This document shows positions 30,992 through 42,339 of a stretch of DNA of 64,000 bases, piece by piece. The DNA comes from UBA3792 sp045114775 (GTDB lineage Bacteria; Bacillota; Clostridia; Christensenellales; CAG-138), in assembly GCA_045114775.1 (NCBI GenBank), contig JBGULC010000028.1, positions 1 through 64,000 of the forward strand. The letters are read 5' to 3'. A program made the translations under genes and the position numbers. The notes beneath the pieces are model-generated. The model did no database searches. It had not been told where the DNA came from and saw only the letters and a list, made by a program, of their open reading frames with translations. Each line of letters opens with the position of its first letter. The stretch's first letter is position 1.

Positions 30992-32251
30992 TTACTTTTC
31001 AATCAAAGATTGTATCTCCCGAAGCAGCCGGATGTTTCCCCGCTCCGTCTCTGTCATACGACCGGACAGGTCCGGATCGCGCACTTCATACCAATCGTAT
31101 GCATGGTAGTGTTCGTCAAATTCCCGTTCTGTCTTAGGATCGAACGCAGCGTAATAGCGTGCGTAGATCTCCTTTCTCGCATAGCGCAGAAGATTCGCCA
31201 GCGAGTGTCCGTCCACAGCAGTGAGACTCCAGATCATATCCTCATCCAGCGGGTCGTAGGTCGGCGACCAGTAGACGCCGTTCGCCATACGGTAGCTCGT
31301 GGGGAATCCCGGGAACCGCACGAATCCGTTTACATCGAATCCGTCCTTGCCCTTCACACGTACGCCGCCGCCCGAAAGCTTCGTCGCTGTTCCTCCGCGC
31401 GGAATTTGCTTGCTCTCCTCTTCCGTGCCGCACAAAGAGACGTCGACTGAGGAGTACAGGATCTTTCCTTCCGATCGGTAAAGATCGTAGAGATCGACTG
31501 TAAACCAGATACTGATCGGATCGGCGCCGTCCTCAGGCTTATAGGTCGCCGTGTAGCTCGCTCGGTACAGATTTCTGTGTCGTCCTCCCTCGTATACTAT
31601 AAACACCACTTGTGTCTTAGTTGTGTCATAATTGTTTCCGAATATCTCTTTACACAGCAAATCCCGTTCATTTTGTACGGTTTCGCAGATCGTACGAAGA
31701 TTCAGGCCGTTTCCGTCAGCGTCCAGAAGGGAGGTGAGCATGCCGTCCGGATCCTTCGGCTGCGGCGTTACGACGACCGCAGGCGTCTCGCTCGGCACGG
31801 GGACGGGCGTCGGCGACGAGCCGGCCACAAACCCCTTGACCTGCTGTTCCCACGTCGTTTCGCGGAATGTGATACCGTATTTTTGCAACGTCTCCGTGTC
31901 CGCCTCAATCGTGACGCGCATGGTCTCCGCGTCGATCGGCTTCAGGTGCATCTTAGCGGTGCAGAGCGCATATACCTCCGGATAGTCCGCCGCCTTCACA
32001 TTCGGGCGGTTCGGGTTCGGCAGACGAAGATCGTTCAGGATCGCATCCACGTCCAAAAGAACGGCGGGGTTTCCGCCGGCGTCCGTGCCGACGTTCACAT
32101 AGTTTTTCAGGTCGATTTCGGTTCGGTTCCCGCGTACGGCGATCAGCACGGCGATCGTTACCGCCGCGCCGAGCATGATCCCGGAAAGGATCCACGCAAG
32201 GCGTTTTCTTCCCCGCATCCTGCGTTCGCCGTTGTCCGTTCCCTCTTTCAT
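30992..32251 (-). CDS. Membrane-anchored YARHG-domain protein
   Basis: This 419-residue protein has a short basic N-terminus, one membrane helix (about residues 17-40), one copy of the module seen in its neighbour ('IDLKNYVNVGTDAGGNPAVL', 'LLDVDAILNDLRLPNPNRP', 'YPEVYALCTAKMHL'), a Pro/Thr linker ('SSPTPVPVPSETPAVVVTP'), a middle region and a C-terminal YARHG domain ('LLRYARKEIYARYYAAFDP', 'YHAYDWYEV'). The classical Arg-His-Gly is changed to Arg-Tyr-Tyr here. The ATG at 32251 has no clear ribosome-binding site; a TATACT ends 7 nt before it. It is the first gene of the cluster. Function is not known. Confidence 0.78.
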   Translation of the reverse strand: MKEGTDNGERRMRGRKRLAWILSGIMLGAAVTIAVLIAVRGNRTEIDLKNYVNVGTDAGGNPAVLLDVDAILNDLRLPNPNRPNVKAADYPEVYALCTAKMHLKPIDAETMRVTIEADTETLQKYGITFRETTWEQQVKGFVAGSSPTPVPVPSETPAVVVTPQPKDPDGMLTSLLDADGNGLNLRTICETVQNERDLLCKEIFGNNYDTTKTQVVFIVYEGGRHRNLYRASYTATYKPEDGADPISIWFTVDLYDLYRSEGKILYSSVDVSLCGTEEESKQIPRGGTATKLSGGGVRVKGKDGFDVNGFVRFPGFPTSYRMANGVYWSPTYDPLDEDMIWSLTAVDGHSLANLLRYARKEIYARYYAAFDPKTEREFDEHYHAYDWYEVRDPDLSGRMTETERGNIRLLREIQSLIEK

Positions 32252-32258
32252 GTCTTTC

Positions 32259-32264
32259 AGTATA
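32259..32264 (-). promoter_or_regulatory. Candidate -10 box of the YARHG cluster
   Basis: TATACT on the minus strand ends 7 nt before the ATG at 32251. No convincing -35 hexamer is seen. If used, the transcript would be leaderless. Confidence 0.4.
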
Positions 32265-32363
32265 TCACATCCTCATCGTTTTGCATAGGGCAAACACGGG
32301 TTTTCATACAAAATACCGTGCTTTACCGTTTTCGGTTGCAAACGGCTGAAGCTGTTTCCCGTC

Positions 32364-32392
32364 AAAAAAGCGCCCCGCAGAATACGAGGCGC
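32364..32392 (-). terminator. Terminator after the M29 aminopeptidase gene
   Basis: GCGCC and GGCGC (with adjacent CG pairs) form a stem at 32370-32392; six T residues follow on the minus strand. Confidence 0.82.
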
Positions 32393-32407
32393 AAAGTGTA
32401 CTATTGT

Positions 32408-33637
32408 TCAGAACGCAAAATTGCCGTCGATAAAGACGGGCACTTCTTTTCCGTCATGGGTATAGCCGGTGACACGAAGATCCGCGGTGCCAACCATAAA
32501 ATCGACGTGCGTGATCGAATCGTTGAGGCCTGCGGCGATCAACTCTTCCTTGGTCATGTTTGCGCCGTCCTTGACGTTACTTGCATACGCCTTGCCGAAC
32601 GCAAAGTGGCAGGCGGCGTTCTCGTCGAACAGGGTTTCGTAATAAAGCGTTTTCGAATTGCTGATCGGAGAATCGTACGGTACAAGCGCGACCTCACCGA
32701 AATACGACGCGCCTTCGTCAACGCTGATCGCAGCCTTCAGGACATCCTCGCCCTTGGTCGCTTCGGCTTTTTCGATATGCCCGTCCTTCAGCGTGAAGCG
32801 GATATTTTCGATGACGTTGCCGTCGCGGCAGAGCGGCATCGAAGCGCAGACGACGCCGTTGATCCCGGTCTTCTTGTTCGCGGTAAAGCATTCCTCGGTC
32901 GGGATGTTCGGCATATAGTCCTGACCGGACGCCGTGCGATCGCCGCCCGCTTCCCAGATATGGTCGTCCGCGAGCTCGACCCAAAGATCCGTGCCGAGCG
33001 CATTCTCATAGTGCAGCTTCTCGAAATGGTATTCGTTCAGAATGCGGACATGCTCCCGAAGGTTTGCCGCGTGTTTTCTCCACGCCTCGACCGCCGTGCC
33101 GTCTCCTTTGACGCGGCAGGCCATGAAGATCTTGTCCCACAGCGCGTTGACCGCGTCCGCTTCATCGAGATCCGGGAAGACCTTTTTCGCCCACTTGGGA
33201 CTCGAAAGCGCGCCGATGCCCCACGGGAAAACGTTCTGATCCTGATAGCGGCGGTACTCCTTGAGCTTCTCGCCGGACGCCTTGTGCGAACGCAGAATGC
33301 GGTCGCTGTCCACGCCGAGCAGGTTCTCCGGGTCGTCGGATATCAGGTGCAAAAACGCCGCGCCTTCCTTTGAATAGTGCGTATAGAGGTCCGCGCGGAA
33401 CTGCGGGAACTCGTCGAACACCGCGTCGTCGGCATACAGGAACTTTGCGCGGGTCATGTGGTCGTCGTTCCACATCATCACGACCTCACGGCAGCCGTTC
33501 TCATACGCGACGTCTGCGCACATCCTTGCAAACGGCGCCTGATCGACCGGTGCAAACAGCAACAGCGTCTGCCCCTTCTGAATGTTGACGCCGACCTCGA
33601 CCAACAGTTTTGCGTACTCTTTGAGCTTCGATTCCAT
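32408..33637 (-). CDS. M29-family aminopeptidase (AmpS/PepS type)
   Basis: The 409-residue protein matches thermophilic aminopeptidase family M29, dimetal enzymes that release N-terminal residues in the cytoplasm. It opens with 'KLKEYAKLLVEVGVNIQKGQ' and has the expected metal-binding regions: 'NIPTEECFTANKK' (Glu), 'YFGEVALVPYDSPI' (Glu), 'ACHFAFGKAY' (His) and 'SITHVDFMVGT' (His and Asp). Length is typical. The ATG at 33637 is chosen as the usual family start, with GGAGA upstream; an opening 7 codons earlier is less likely. It lies 30 bp after the DUF4003-like gene and is probably co-transcribed with it. Confidence 0.93.
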   Translation of the reverse strand: MESKLKEYAKLLVEVGVNIQKGQTLLLFAPVDQAPFARMCADVAYENGCREVVMMWNDDHMTRAKFLYADDAVFDEFPQFRADLYTHYSKEGAAFLHLISDDPENLLGVDSDRILRSHKASGEKLKEYRRYQDQNVFPWGIGALSSPKWAKKVFPDLDEADAVNALWDKIFMACRVKGDGTAVEAWRKHAANLREHVRILNEYHFEKLHYENALGTDLWVELADDHIWEAGGDRTASGQDYMPNIPTEECFTANKKTGINGVVCASMPLCRDGNVIENIRFTLKDGHIEKAEATKGEDVLKAAISVDEGASYFGEVALVPYDSPISNSKTLYYETLFDENAACHFAFGKAYASNVKDGANMTKEELIAAGLNDSITHVDFMVGTADLRVTGYTHDGKEVPVFIDGNFAF

Positions 33638-33667
33638 TCTCGTTTTCTCTCCTTGCAAAATAGTGTT

Positions 33668-34639
33668 TTATACAGCCGCGCCCGCCATCGAAACGACAAC
33701 GAACAGCAGAATTCCGGACATCAGAAGGGTCTGGAGAAGATCCCGCTTCTTTGCGTGATCCCCGTCGGAAAGCGACGCGTCCGCGAGCGCGTCGATCGCC
33801 GCGAGCGCCGTCGCATAGACAAGCCGCTGGCTGCGTCCGACCTTCATCGCGGAAAAGCCCTTCTGCTCCTTGAGATACGCCGCGATCGCCGCGATCGTTT
33901 CGGCAGTTTCGGTCTCGTTCGCATCCAACGTTGCCAGAAACGCAAGGATCGGCAGATCGAGCATCTCGCGGTTTTTGATCCCCGCTTCCCGGACCGCATC
34001 GTACAGCCGCTCAGTTCTGAGCGCAAGCAGATCCGCAGGCTGGTCGGACATTGCGATCGCAAAGCTCGCCATCTGTGCCGCATTCGTGCGGCGGAACCGA
34101 CGCGCCAGAAGATCCATCGCCGTATCGGCGCGCGGGTACAGAACATCCTTTTCGGCGCCGTACATAGCGAACAGCACGGCGAACATCACGTCCTCGCCGC
34201 CGGTCAGGATCCGATGCGCATGCCGCATTTCAAGGTACTGCTCGCGCGCTTCCCTCGCTACCGCGTCCGCGCGATCGTGCGCCTTTGCCATCAGAAATGC
34301 CGCCGGGCACAGATAGTCGGTCGGCGCAAAGCCCGCGGCACGAAGCTTCCGCAAGTTGTCCTTTGCATAGCTCAGCCTCTGTCCGCCGTCCTCGTGCTCG
34401 CCGATCTTGATCGCCGCCGGCGCCATGCCCAGACCTCGGAACGCCGAGAAGATCCCTGTGTTTTTTTTCAGAATGTGCTTGCCGCGGCGGATCGAATCAA
34501 GGTCCGCATCCCGATCATCCAATCCCAGTAGAAGCGCACACAGGCAATGCACCTGCGGCGTGGACATTCGGAACGCGCGCTCGATCCGTTTTCTGTTTTC
34601 GATAAACTGCTCCGTACGGCGCATCGTTGCGCTCTGCAT
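33668..34639 (-). CDS. DUF4003-like protein
   Basis: The 323-residue protein is mostly alpha-helical with 'ILKKNTGIFSAFRGLGMAPA', 'LRKLRAAGFAPTDYLCPAA', 'MRHAHRILTGGEDVMFAVL' and a C-terminal hydrophobic helix ('LLQTLLMSGILLFVVVSMAG') likely to sit in the membrane. The pattern matches DUF4003 as I remember it; that family has no known function. The ATG at 34639 follows GGAGG at 8-nt spacing, which decides between several nearby ATGs. It is the first gene of a pair with the M29 aminopeptidase. Confidence 0.7.
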   Translation of the reverse strand: MQSATMRRTEQFIENRKRIERAFRMSTPQVHCLCALLLGLDDRDADLDSIRRGKHILKKNTGIFSAFRGLGMAPAAIKIGEHEDGGQRLSYAKDNLRKLRAAGFAPTDYLCPAAFLMAKAHDRADAVAREAREQYLEMRHAHRILTGGEDVMFAVLFAMYGAEKDVLYPRADTAMDLLARRFRRTNAAQMASFAIAMSDQPADLLALRTERLYDAVREAGIKNREMLDLPILAFLATLDANETETAETIAAIAAYLKEQKGFSAMKVGRSQRLVYATALAAIDALADASLSDGDHAKKRDLLQTLLMSGILLFVVVSMAGAAV

Positions 34640-34843
34640 TGCCATATCCTCCATATCTGTATCTATATTATTATGCCATAAACTGCGGCGTTTGAAAAGC
34701 TTTTTTTAACCGTTTTCGGCTACGTTTCGTATATGTATGCGAGAGAGTACGAATCCGTCCCTCGCGCCGCTTTGTTTGTCGAAACCATCTTTCGCCCCGT
34801 TTCGTATGTTATGCTCGCCAAAAACCGTTCCGGAGGCGATCCC

Positions 34844-36043
34844 ATGACAAAAACCCGACTGTTTCAGGCGCTGTGGATCCTGCTGCTTGCCGTTGTCTGC
34901 GCGCTCATGTTCTTCTGGCGCCGTGAGTCCACAAAGTCCGCGCAGGGCACGATCCCGTTTGAAGATACGGTGGTCGCCGTCGTGACGCCCGACAGCACAC
35001 CCGCGCCGCTGCCGACGGTACCGCCGACGCTGCAGGTCGTCGAAGAGCTCGTGCCGACGCCGAAGCCGACGCAAAAGCTTATCGAAGAGGTTGTGCCGAC
35101 GCCGAAACCGACGATCTTCGAAATCACCGAGGTGTTCGTACCGCTGATCGAGACTCCGACGCCCGCGCCTCTGCCGACTGCGCCGTTCTCGATCTCTACG
35201 CCTATTCCCTCACCCTCTCCCGTGCCGGATCCTGACAGCATTGCGCCGTTTTCGCTGATTTGGTTTTCGGATACGCAGTACTACGCCTATAAAAAACCGG
35301 AGATCTTCCTCTCGATGGCGGATTGGGCGCTGCGCGTCCGTACAGACTACAACGCGCTTGCGGTCGTCTGCACCGGCGACATTGTGGATAACCGCAACTA
35401 TACGCGCCATTGGACGAACGCGGAAAAGGCGATCGACCGCGTGCGCGAGTCCATGCCGTTCTACTGCGTCGCAGGCAATCATGACGTCGGCGCCGACAAG
35501 GTCGATTACACGCAGTATTTTGCCTACGATTTTTGCACCGCGCCGGAGGCCATGGAGTTTTCGGAAGACGGACGCTGCTGGGTGCTGCCGATATATTCGC
35601 ACGGGATCCTGCTGATCGGGATCGGCTGGCAGAACGACGTCGCCTACGCAGACTGGCTGAACGGACGCATCCATGCCTACAACGACCTGCCCGCCGTATT
35701 GCTCGTACACAGCTTTCTGAATGACGACGGCTCGCTTTCCGTAAACGGCAAACGGGTGGAAAAGGCGATCCTGCGCCGCTCCCCCTCCGTACGGTTGGTT
35801 CTGTGCGGGCACAACGACGGTTCCGCACGCTGGTCGAAAACGTATGACGACGGACATACGGTGAACGCAATGATGTACAATTTCCAGGACGATAAAAAAT
35901 ACGGGCTCGGCTATGCCCGCGTGCTGATGTTCAACCCGAAAACCCGCAATATTGCGGTCACAACCTATTCCCCGTACCTGAACGACTACAACTATTACAA
36001 AAATGCCGAGCGGGACACCTTTACCCTGCACGACGCGTGGTGA
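34844..36043 (+). CDS. Exported calcineurin-like metallophosphoesterase
   Basis: The 399-residue protein starts with a signal anchor ('RLFQALWILLLAVVCALMFF'), then a linker of about 100 residues rich in Pro and Thr with two near-identical 'VPTPKPT' segments, then a metallophosphoesterase domain from about residue 137: 'IWFSDTQYYAY' (metal-binding Asp; the usual DxH is DTQ), 'VVCTGDIVDNRNY' near 178, 'VAGNHDVGADK' near 211, 'LLVHSFLND' and 'LCGHNDGSARW' near 322. The substrate is unknown. The start follows GGAGG; an upstream extension is rejected. It is the only gene on its strand here and is convergent with the acetyltransferase gene. Confidence 0.9.
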   Translation: MTKTRLFQALWILLLAVVCALMFFWRRESTKSAQGTIPFEDTVVAVVTPDSTPAPLPTVPPTLQVVEELVPTPKPTQKLIEEVVPTPKPTIFEITEVFVPLIETPTPAPLPTAPFSISTPIPSPSPVPDPDSIAPFSLIWFSDTQYYAYKKPEIFLSMADWALRVRTDYNALAVVCTGDIVDNRNYTRHWTNAEKAIDRVRESMPFYCVAGNHDVGADKVDYTQYFAYDFCTAPEAMEFSEDGRCWVLPIYSHGILLIGIGWQNDVAYADWLNGRIHAYNDLPAVLLVHSFLNDDGSLSVNGKRVEKAILRRSPSVRLVLCGHNDGSARWSKTYDDGHTVNAMMYNFQDDKKYGLGYARVLMFNPKTRNIAVTTYSPYLNDYNYYKNAERDTFTLHDAW

Positions 36044-36068
36044 AGACGGACGGATGATCCGCTTGCCG

Positions 36069-36506
36069 TCATGACAGTCTCTTCACAAAGCAGATGATGC
36101 GGTTTGCTTCCGTGAAACCGGCCGCAAGATGAAAATGCAGGCTGTCGGTGTTCGTGAGCTCGCAATCGCTTGCAAATTCTTTGCAGCCCTGTTCCCTTGC
36201 CCAGTTCTCGCATGCGGCAAGCAGCGCCGATGCAACGCCGCGGTTCCGGTATGGCTTTTCTACGAAAACGCCCTCAAGGTATCCGACCGGCGAGGTCTCC
36301 GTGCCCTCCACGTAATCGTACCGCAGCTGACACTGCGCAAAGCCGACGTGCTTTCCCGCCTGCTCGTAAAGATAGACCGCACAATCCTTGTTCGGAAGGA
36401 TCGATTCAAACTCCGCTTCAAGCTCCTCCGGCCGATGCTCCGGCCAGAGCCGAACGGCTATCTTCGCGACGATCTTTGCGTCATCCGGTGTTGCTTTCCG
36501 CATCAT
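36069..36506 (-). CDS. GNAT acetyltransferase resembling aminoglycoside 6'-N-acetyltransferase
   Basis: The 145-residue protein is a GNAT fold close to AAC(6')-type enzymes as I recall them: 'AVRLWPEHRPEELEAEF', 'RYDYVEGTETSPVGYLEGVF', the acetyl-CoA loop 'YRNRGVASALLAACENWARE', 'GCKEFASDCELTNTDSLHFH' and 'GFTEANRIICFVKRL'. Such enzymes acetylate the 6' amino group of aminoglycosides, but chromosomal members may have other natural substrates. Two ATGs are adjacent (36506 and 36503) after a weak AGGGG-type site. A long inverted-repeat structure (36574-36674) lies in its upstream region. Confidence 0.85.
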   Translation of the reverse strand: MMRKATPDDAKIVAKIAVRLWPEHRPEELEAEFESILPNKDCAVYLYEQAGKHVGFAQCQLRYDYVEGTETSPVGYLEGVFVEKPYRNRGVASALLAACENWAREQGCKEFASDCELTNTDSLHFHLAAGFTEANRIICFVKRLS

Positions 36507-36573
36507 ATAGCCACCCCTTTATCGATGAAACCCCGCCGTTTGCACGGCGCAGGCTGTTGGGAAGACGGTCAAA

Positions 36574-36674
36574 ATCCGTGTTTTCACGAGGTAGTTATAC
36601 TAACGTATGCATGGTACGCGCGGGTAGCGCGCGATCTGCCTCTGTAACGAAGTGGACCGAGAGAAAACACGGAT
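36574..36674. repeat. Nested inverted-repeat structure between AAC(6')-like gene and nifJ
   Basis: Perfect 12-bp ends ATCCGTGTTTTC (36574-36585) and GAAAACACGGAT (36663-36674) enclose a second pairing, GAGGTAG (36588-36594) with CTGCCTC (36636-36642), and an inner hairpin CGCGC/GCGCG (36617-36631). It has no open frame. It lies 68 bp upstream of the acetyltransferase start on the minus strand and beyond the nifJ terminator. It could be a structured leader RNA, a small RNA or a MITE-like insertion. Confidence 0.55.
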
Positions 36675-36695
36675 AGTTTGCGGCGATAATAATCA

Positions 36696-36724
36696 AAGAA
36701 AGGGCGCGATTTGCGCCCTTTCTT
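36696..36724 (-). terminator. Terminator after nifJ
   Basis: AAGAAAGGGCGC and GCGCCCTTTCTT form a 12-bp stem around a 5-nt loop; the minus strand continues TTGATTATTAT. Confidence 0.8.
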
Positions 36725-36789
36725 CCTATCGGTGTTTATTGCGATCCAATCGCCGCAAACGGTCTGACCTCTTATACGACAGCCTGCGA

Positions 36790-40320
<3,531 letters not shown>

Positions 40321-40370
40321 TCTGTTTCCTCCTATTATTTTTGGGGTTTCCCCCTTTTCTACCAATTTGC

Positions 40371-40400
40371 ATTATAACAAAAACCCATGTGAACTGTCAA
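40371..40400 (-). promoter_or_regulatory. Sigma-A promoter of nifJ
   Basis: TTGACA (40395-40400) and TATAAT (40371-40376) on the minus strand, 18 bp apart, with a leader of about 45 nt. Confidence 0.8.
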
Positions 40401-40448
40401 CGCCTTCCCGCCCGAAATCGCGTGTATATTGTACGGAAAGTTTTTTTC

Positions 40449-40477
40449 TTGCCAATCTGCGGAAAACCTATTATACT
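40449..40477 (+). promoter_or_regulatory. Promoter of the Lgt-like gene, apparently leaderless
   Basis: TTGCCA (40449-40454) and TATACT (40472-40477) are 17 bp apart. The ATG at 40485 is only 7 nt after the -10 box, so transcription should start at or next to the start codon. No Shine-Dalgarno sequence is present. Confidence 0.7.
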
Positions 40478-40484
40478 ATAACCC

Positions 40485-41396
40485 ATGAACAGTTGTACGC
40501 AATTTATATGGGATCATATCCTGACCTACTCGGTCATGGCGGCCGTCGGCATCCTCGCCGCGTTCGTTGCTGCGCTCCTGATGTGCGTCAAGCGTGAGCA
40601 GAACTGGGTCCGTCAGCTCTTTCTGATGATCGCTTCGCTCCTCGGCCTTCTGGGCGGGGCGAAGCTTTTCGGCGCGATCTCCTACGCAACCTATCTGATG
40701 CAGCTCGGCGAGACCGTCACGCTGAAAAGGATCTTTGAGGATTCCGGCATCGTGTTTTACGGCGGGCTTTTGGGGTATCTTCTCACCTTCTGGGTGCTTT
40801 CGAAATTCTTTCTTCCGAAACGGCGCATCGGCCGCGACATCGTCGCCGCCACGATCCCGCTGTTTCACGGCTTTGCGCGCATCGGCTGCTATCTCGGCCG
40901 CGGGACCGACGCGCTCGGCGAGCTCGTATGGAGCCCCTGCTGCTACGGGATCGAGATGCCCGACAGCGCGTTCTGCGCGCATTTCTGGGATCACCGGCTG
41001 CCGGTGCAGCTCTTTGAATCGGCGTTCAACTTTCTTCTGTTCGCCCTGCTCCTCGTGCTCTTCCTCCGCGAGAAAAAGGAGGAGCGCCGCGGGCGTCTGA
41101 TCTATCTGTATCTTCCCGCCTACGCAGTCTTCCGCTTTGTTATCGAGTTCTTCCGCGGCGATGCGGTCCGCGGCGGCTTCGGTCCGTTCTCGTTCTCGCA
41201 GATCGTAAGCCTTCTGATCCTCGTGTGGGTCGCGGTCTTCCTGCTTCTTAAAAAGCTCGGGGTTTTGAAGCCCCTGCCCGTCGATCCCTATGATCCCGGC
41301 GTAGACCTCTACCGTCTCGGCAAGCCGAAGGCCGTCAACGAGCCGATCGTCTTCAGTGAAGATGATGAAAACGACGGGGACGACGACGAGCAATGA
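40485..41396 (+). CDS. Divergent prolipoprotein diacylglyceryl transferase-like membrane protein
   Basis: The 303-residue polytopic protein follows the Lgt plan: about seven membrane helices, 'GIVFYGGLLGYLLTFW', 'LFHGFARIGCYLGRGTDA', 'RLPVQLFESAFNFLLFALL', 'FVIEFFRGD' and 'FGPFSFSQIVSLLI'. Lgt attaches diacylglycerol to lipobox cysteines. Several expected residues differ: the His of the 'HGG' motif is Tyr, and the 'GRxGNFxN' motif reads 'ARIGCYLGR', with extra cysteines ('SPCCYG'). This resembles the Lgt-like paralogues common in Clostridia, whose activity is uncertain. The C-terminal tail is acidic. It is probably leaderless and overlaps the kinase-like gene by 4 bp. Confidence 0.75.
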   Translation: MNSCTQFIWDHILTYSVMAAVGILAAFVAALLMCVKREQNWVRQLFLMIASLLGLLGGAKLFGAISYATYLMQLGETVTLKRIFEDSGIVFYGGLLGYLLTFWVLSKFFLPKRRIGRDIVAATIPLFHGFARIGCYLGRGTDALGELVWSPCCYGIEMPDSAFCAHFWDHRLPVQLFESAFNFLLFALLLVLFLREKKEERRGRLIYLYLPAYAVFRFVIEFFRGDAVRGGFGPFSFSQIVSLLILVWVAVFLLLKKLGVLKPLPVDPYDPGVDLYRLGKPKAVNEPIVFSEDDENDGDDDEQ

Positions 41397-42286
41397 GCGC
41401 GTACCTCGAACGGTTTGAAGACGTTTCCGCGCTTCGCGAAGCGGTCCGGGCGATCCTCGGACCCGGCGATTTTACGGCGTACCGGTTCTGCGACGACGTC
41501 GCCGGCGAGCATAAGGTCTACGAGGTGTTCAAGATCGTACGATCCGACGGCGCGTACATATTGAAGCGCTATGACGATCCGAAGCGATCCGCCGCCGAGA
41601 AAGCGATCTATGCGCGATTCTCCCCCGCCCTTCCCGTTCCGCGCGCGCTCGGCTTTACCGCCGACTGCATGGTCACGTCGTTCGTTCCGGGCGAAGACCT
41701 CAAGAATATGACGGATGAAAGCGTTTCCGCGGCGGCTCTGTCCGTTGCGGAGATCCTGAATGCGTTCCCGCCCGGGTACGGTTATGACCGGATGGATGCG
41801 GACGCGGAGATTGCGTACCGTGAGCGGCGTCTTGAGAGTCTGAAAGGCGAACCGCTGCTTTTTGACGCATATACGAAGTGTCTGAAACGGATCAAGGCGA
41901 TGCCGCTGACGCTGGCAAACGGCGATTTCCTGCCGCTTAACTGTCTGTACGACGGCAGGCGCGTCTGTATCATCGATTGGGAATACGGCGGTTTCCTGCC
42001 CTACGCGCTCGATATCGGACGGTTCCTCGCGCACAGCGGCGAGCACGCGGTCTTCCCCTACCGTATGACCGAAGCGCAGAAGGTGCTGTTCTGCGATCGC
42101 ATCTATGCGGCGCTTCGCGAGAAGCCCGACCGCAGCGTCTTCGACCGCGACGTGCAGCTTGCGGTCTTCGACGAATGGATCTTGATCTTAAGCTGGTATC
42201 TCAAGAATCCCGACGAGCCGAGAGACGAGACCTTTTCCGTCTATTCCGAAAAAGAAAAAGCGCTCGCGAAGGAGCTTCTGTCCTGA
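41393..42286 (+). CDS. APH/choline-kinase-like phosphotransferase
   Basis: The 297-residue protein has an aminoglycoside-phosphotransferase/choline-kinase fold: an N-lobe with 'YILKRYDDPKRSAAEKAIY' (Lys and Glu for ATP), 'MVTSFVPGEDLKNM' as hinge, 'LTLANGDFLPLNCLYD' as catalytic loop near residue 176 and 'VCIIDWEYGGFLPYALDIG' near 193 (metal Asp). The catalytic loop has Asn-Gly-Asp in place of the usual His-Gly-Asp, an uncommon change that leaves the catalytic Asp in place. The substrate is unknown. It starts within the stop of the Lgt-like gene (ATGA overlap), so translation is coupled. Confidence 0.82.
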   Translation: MSAYLERFEDVSALREAVRAILGPGDFTAYRFCDDVAGEHKVYEVFKIVRSDGAYILKRYDDPKRSAAEKAIYARFSPALPVPRALGFTADCMVTSFVPGEDLKNMTDESVSAAALSVAEILNAFPPGYGYDRMDADAEIAYRERRLESLKGEPLLFDAYTKCLKRIKAMPLTLANGDFLPLNCLYDGRRVCIIDWEYGGFLPYALDIGRFLAHSGEHAVFPYRMTEAQKVLFCDRIYAALREKPDRSVFDRDVQLAVFDEWILILSWYLKNPDEPRDETFSVYSEKEKALAKELLS

Positions 42287-42298
42287 TTTTTCACATAG

Positions 42299-42328
42299 AA
42301 AAAGCAAGCCCATCGGACTTGCTTTTTT
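42299..42328. terminator. Bidirectional terminator between convergent operons
   Basis: AAAAAGCAAG and CTTGCTTTTT (42299-42308 and 42318-42327) form a stem with A and T tracts on either side. It serves the Lgt-like/kinase pair on plus and the O-acylation operon on minus. Confidence 0.88.
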
Positions 42329-42339
42329 CATGCCGTTCT

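Noticed and set aside
40485..41396. Assignment as the housekeeping lgt
   Set aside because: Key motif residues differ from canonical Lgt and it is paired with a kinase-like gene; only Lgt-like is supported.
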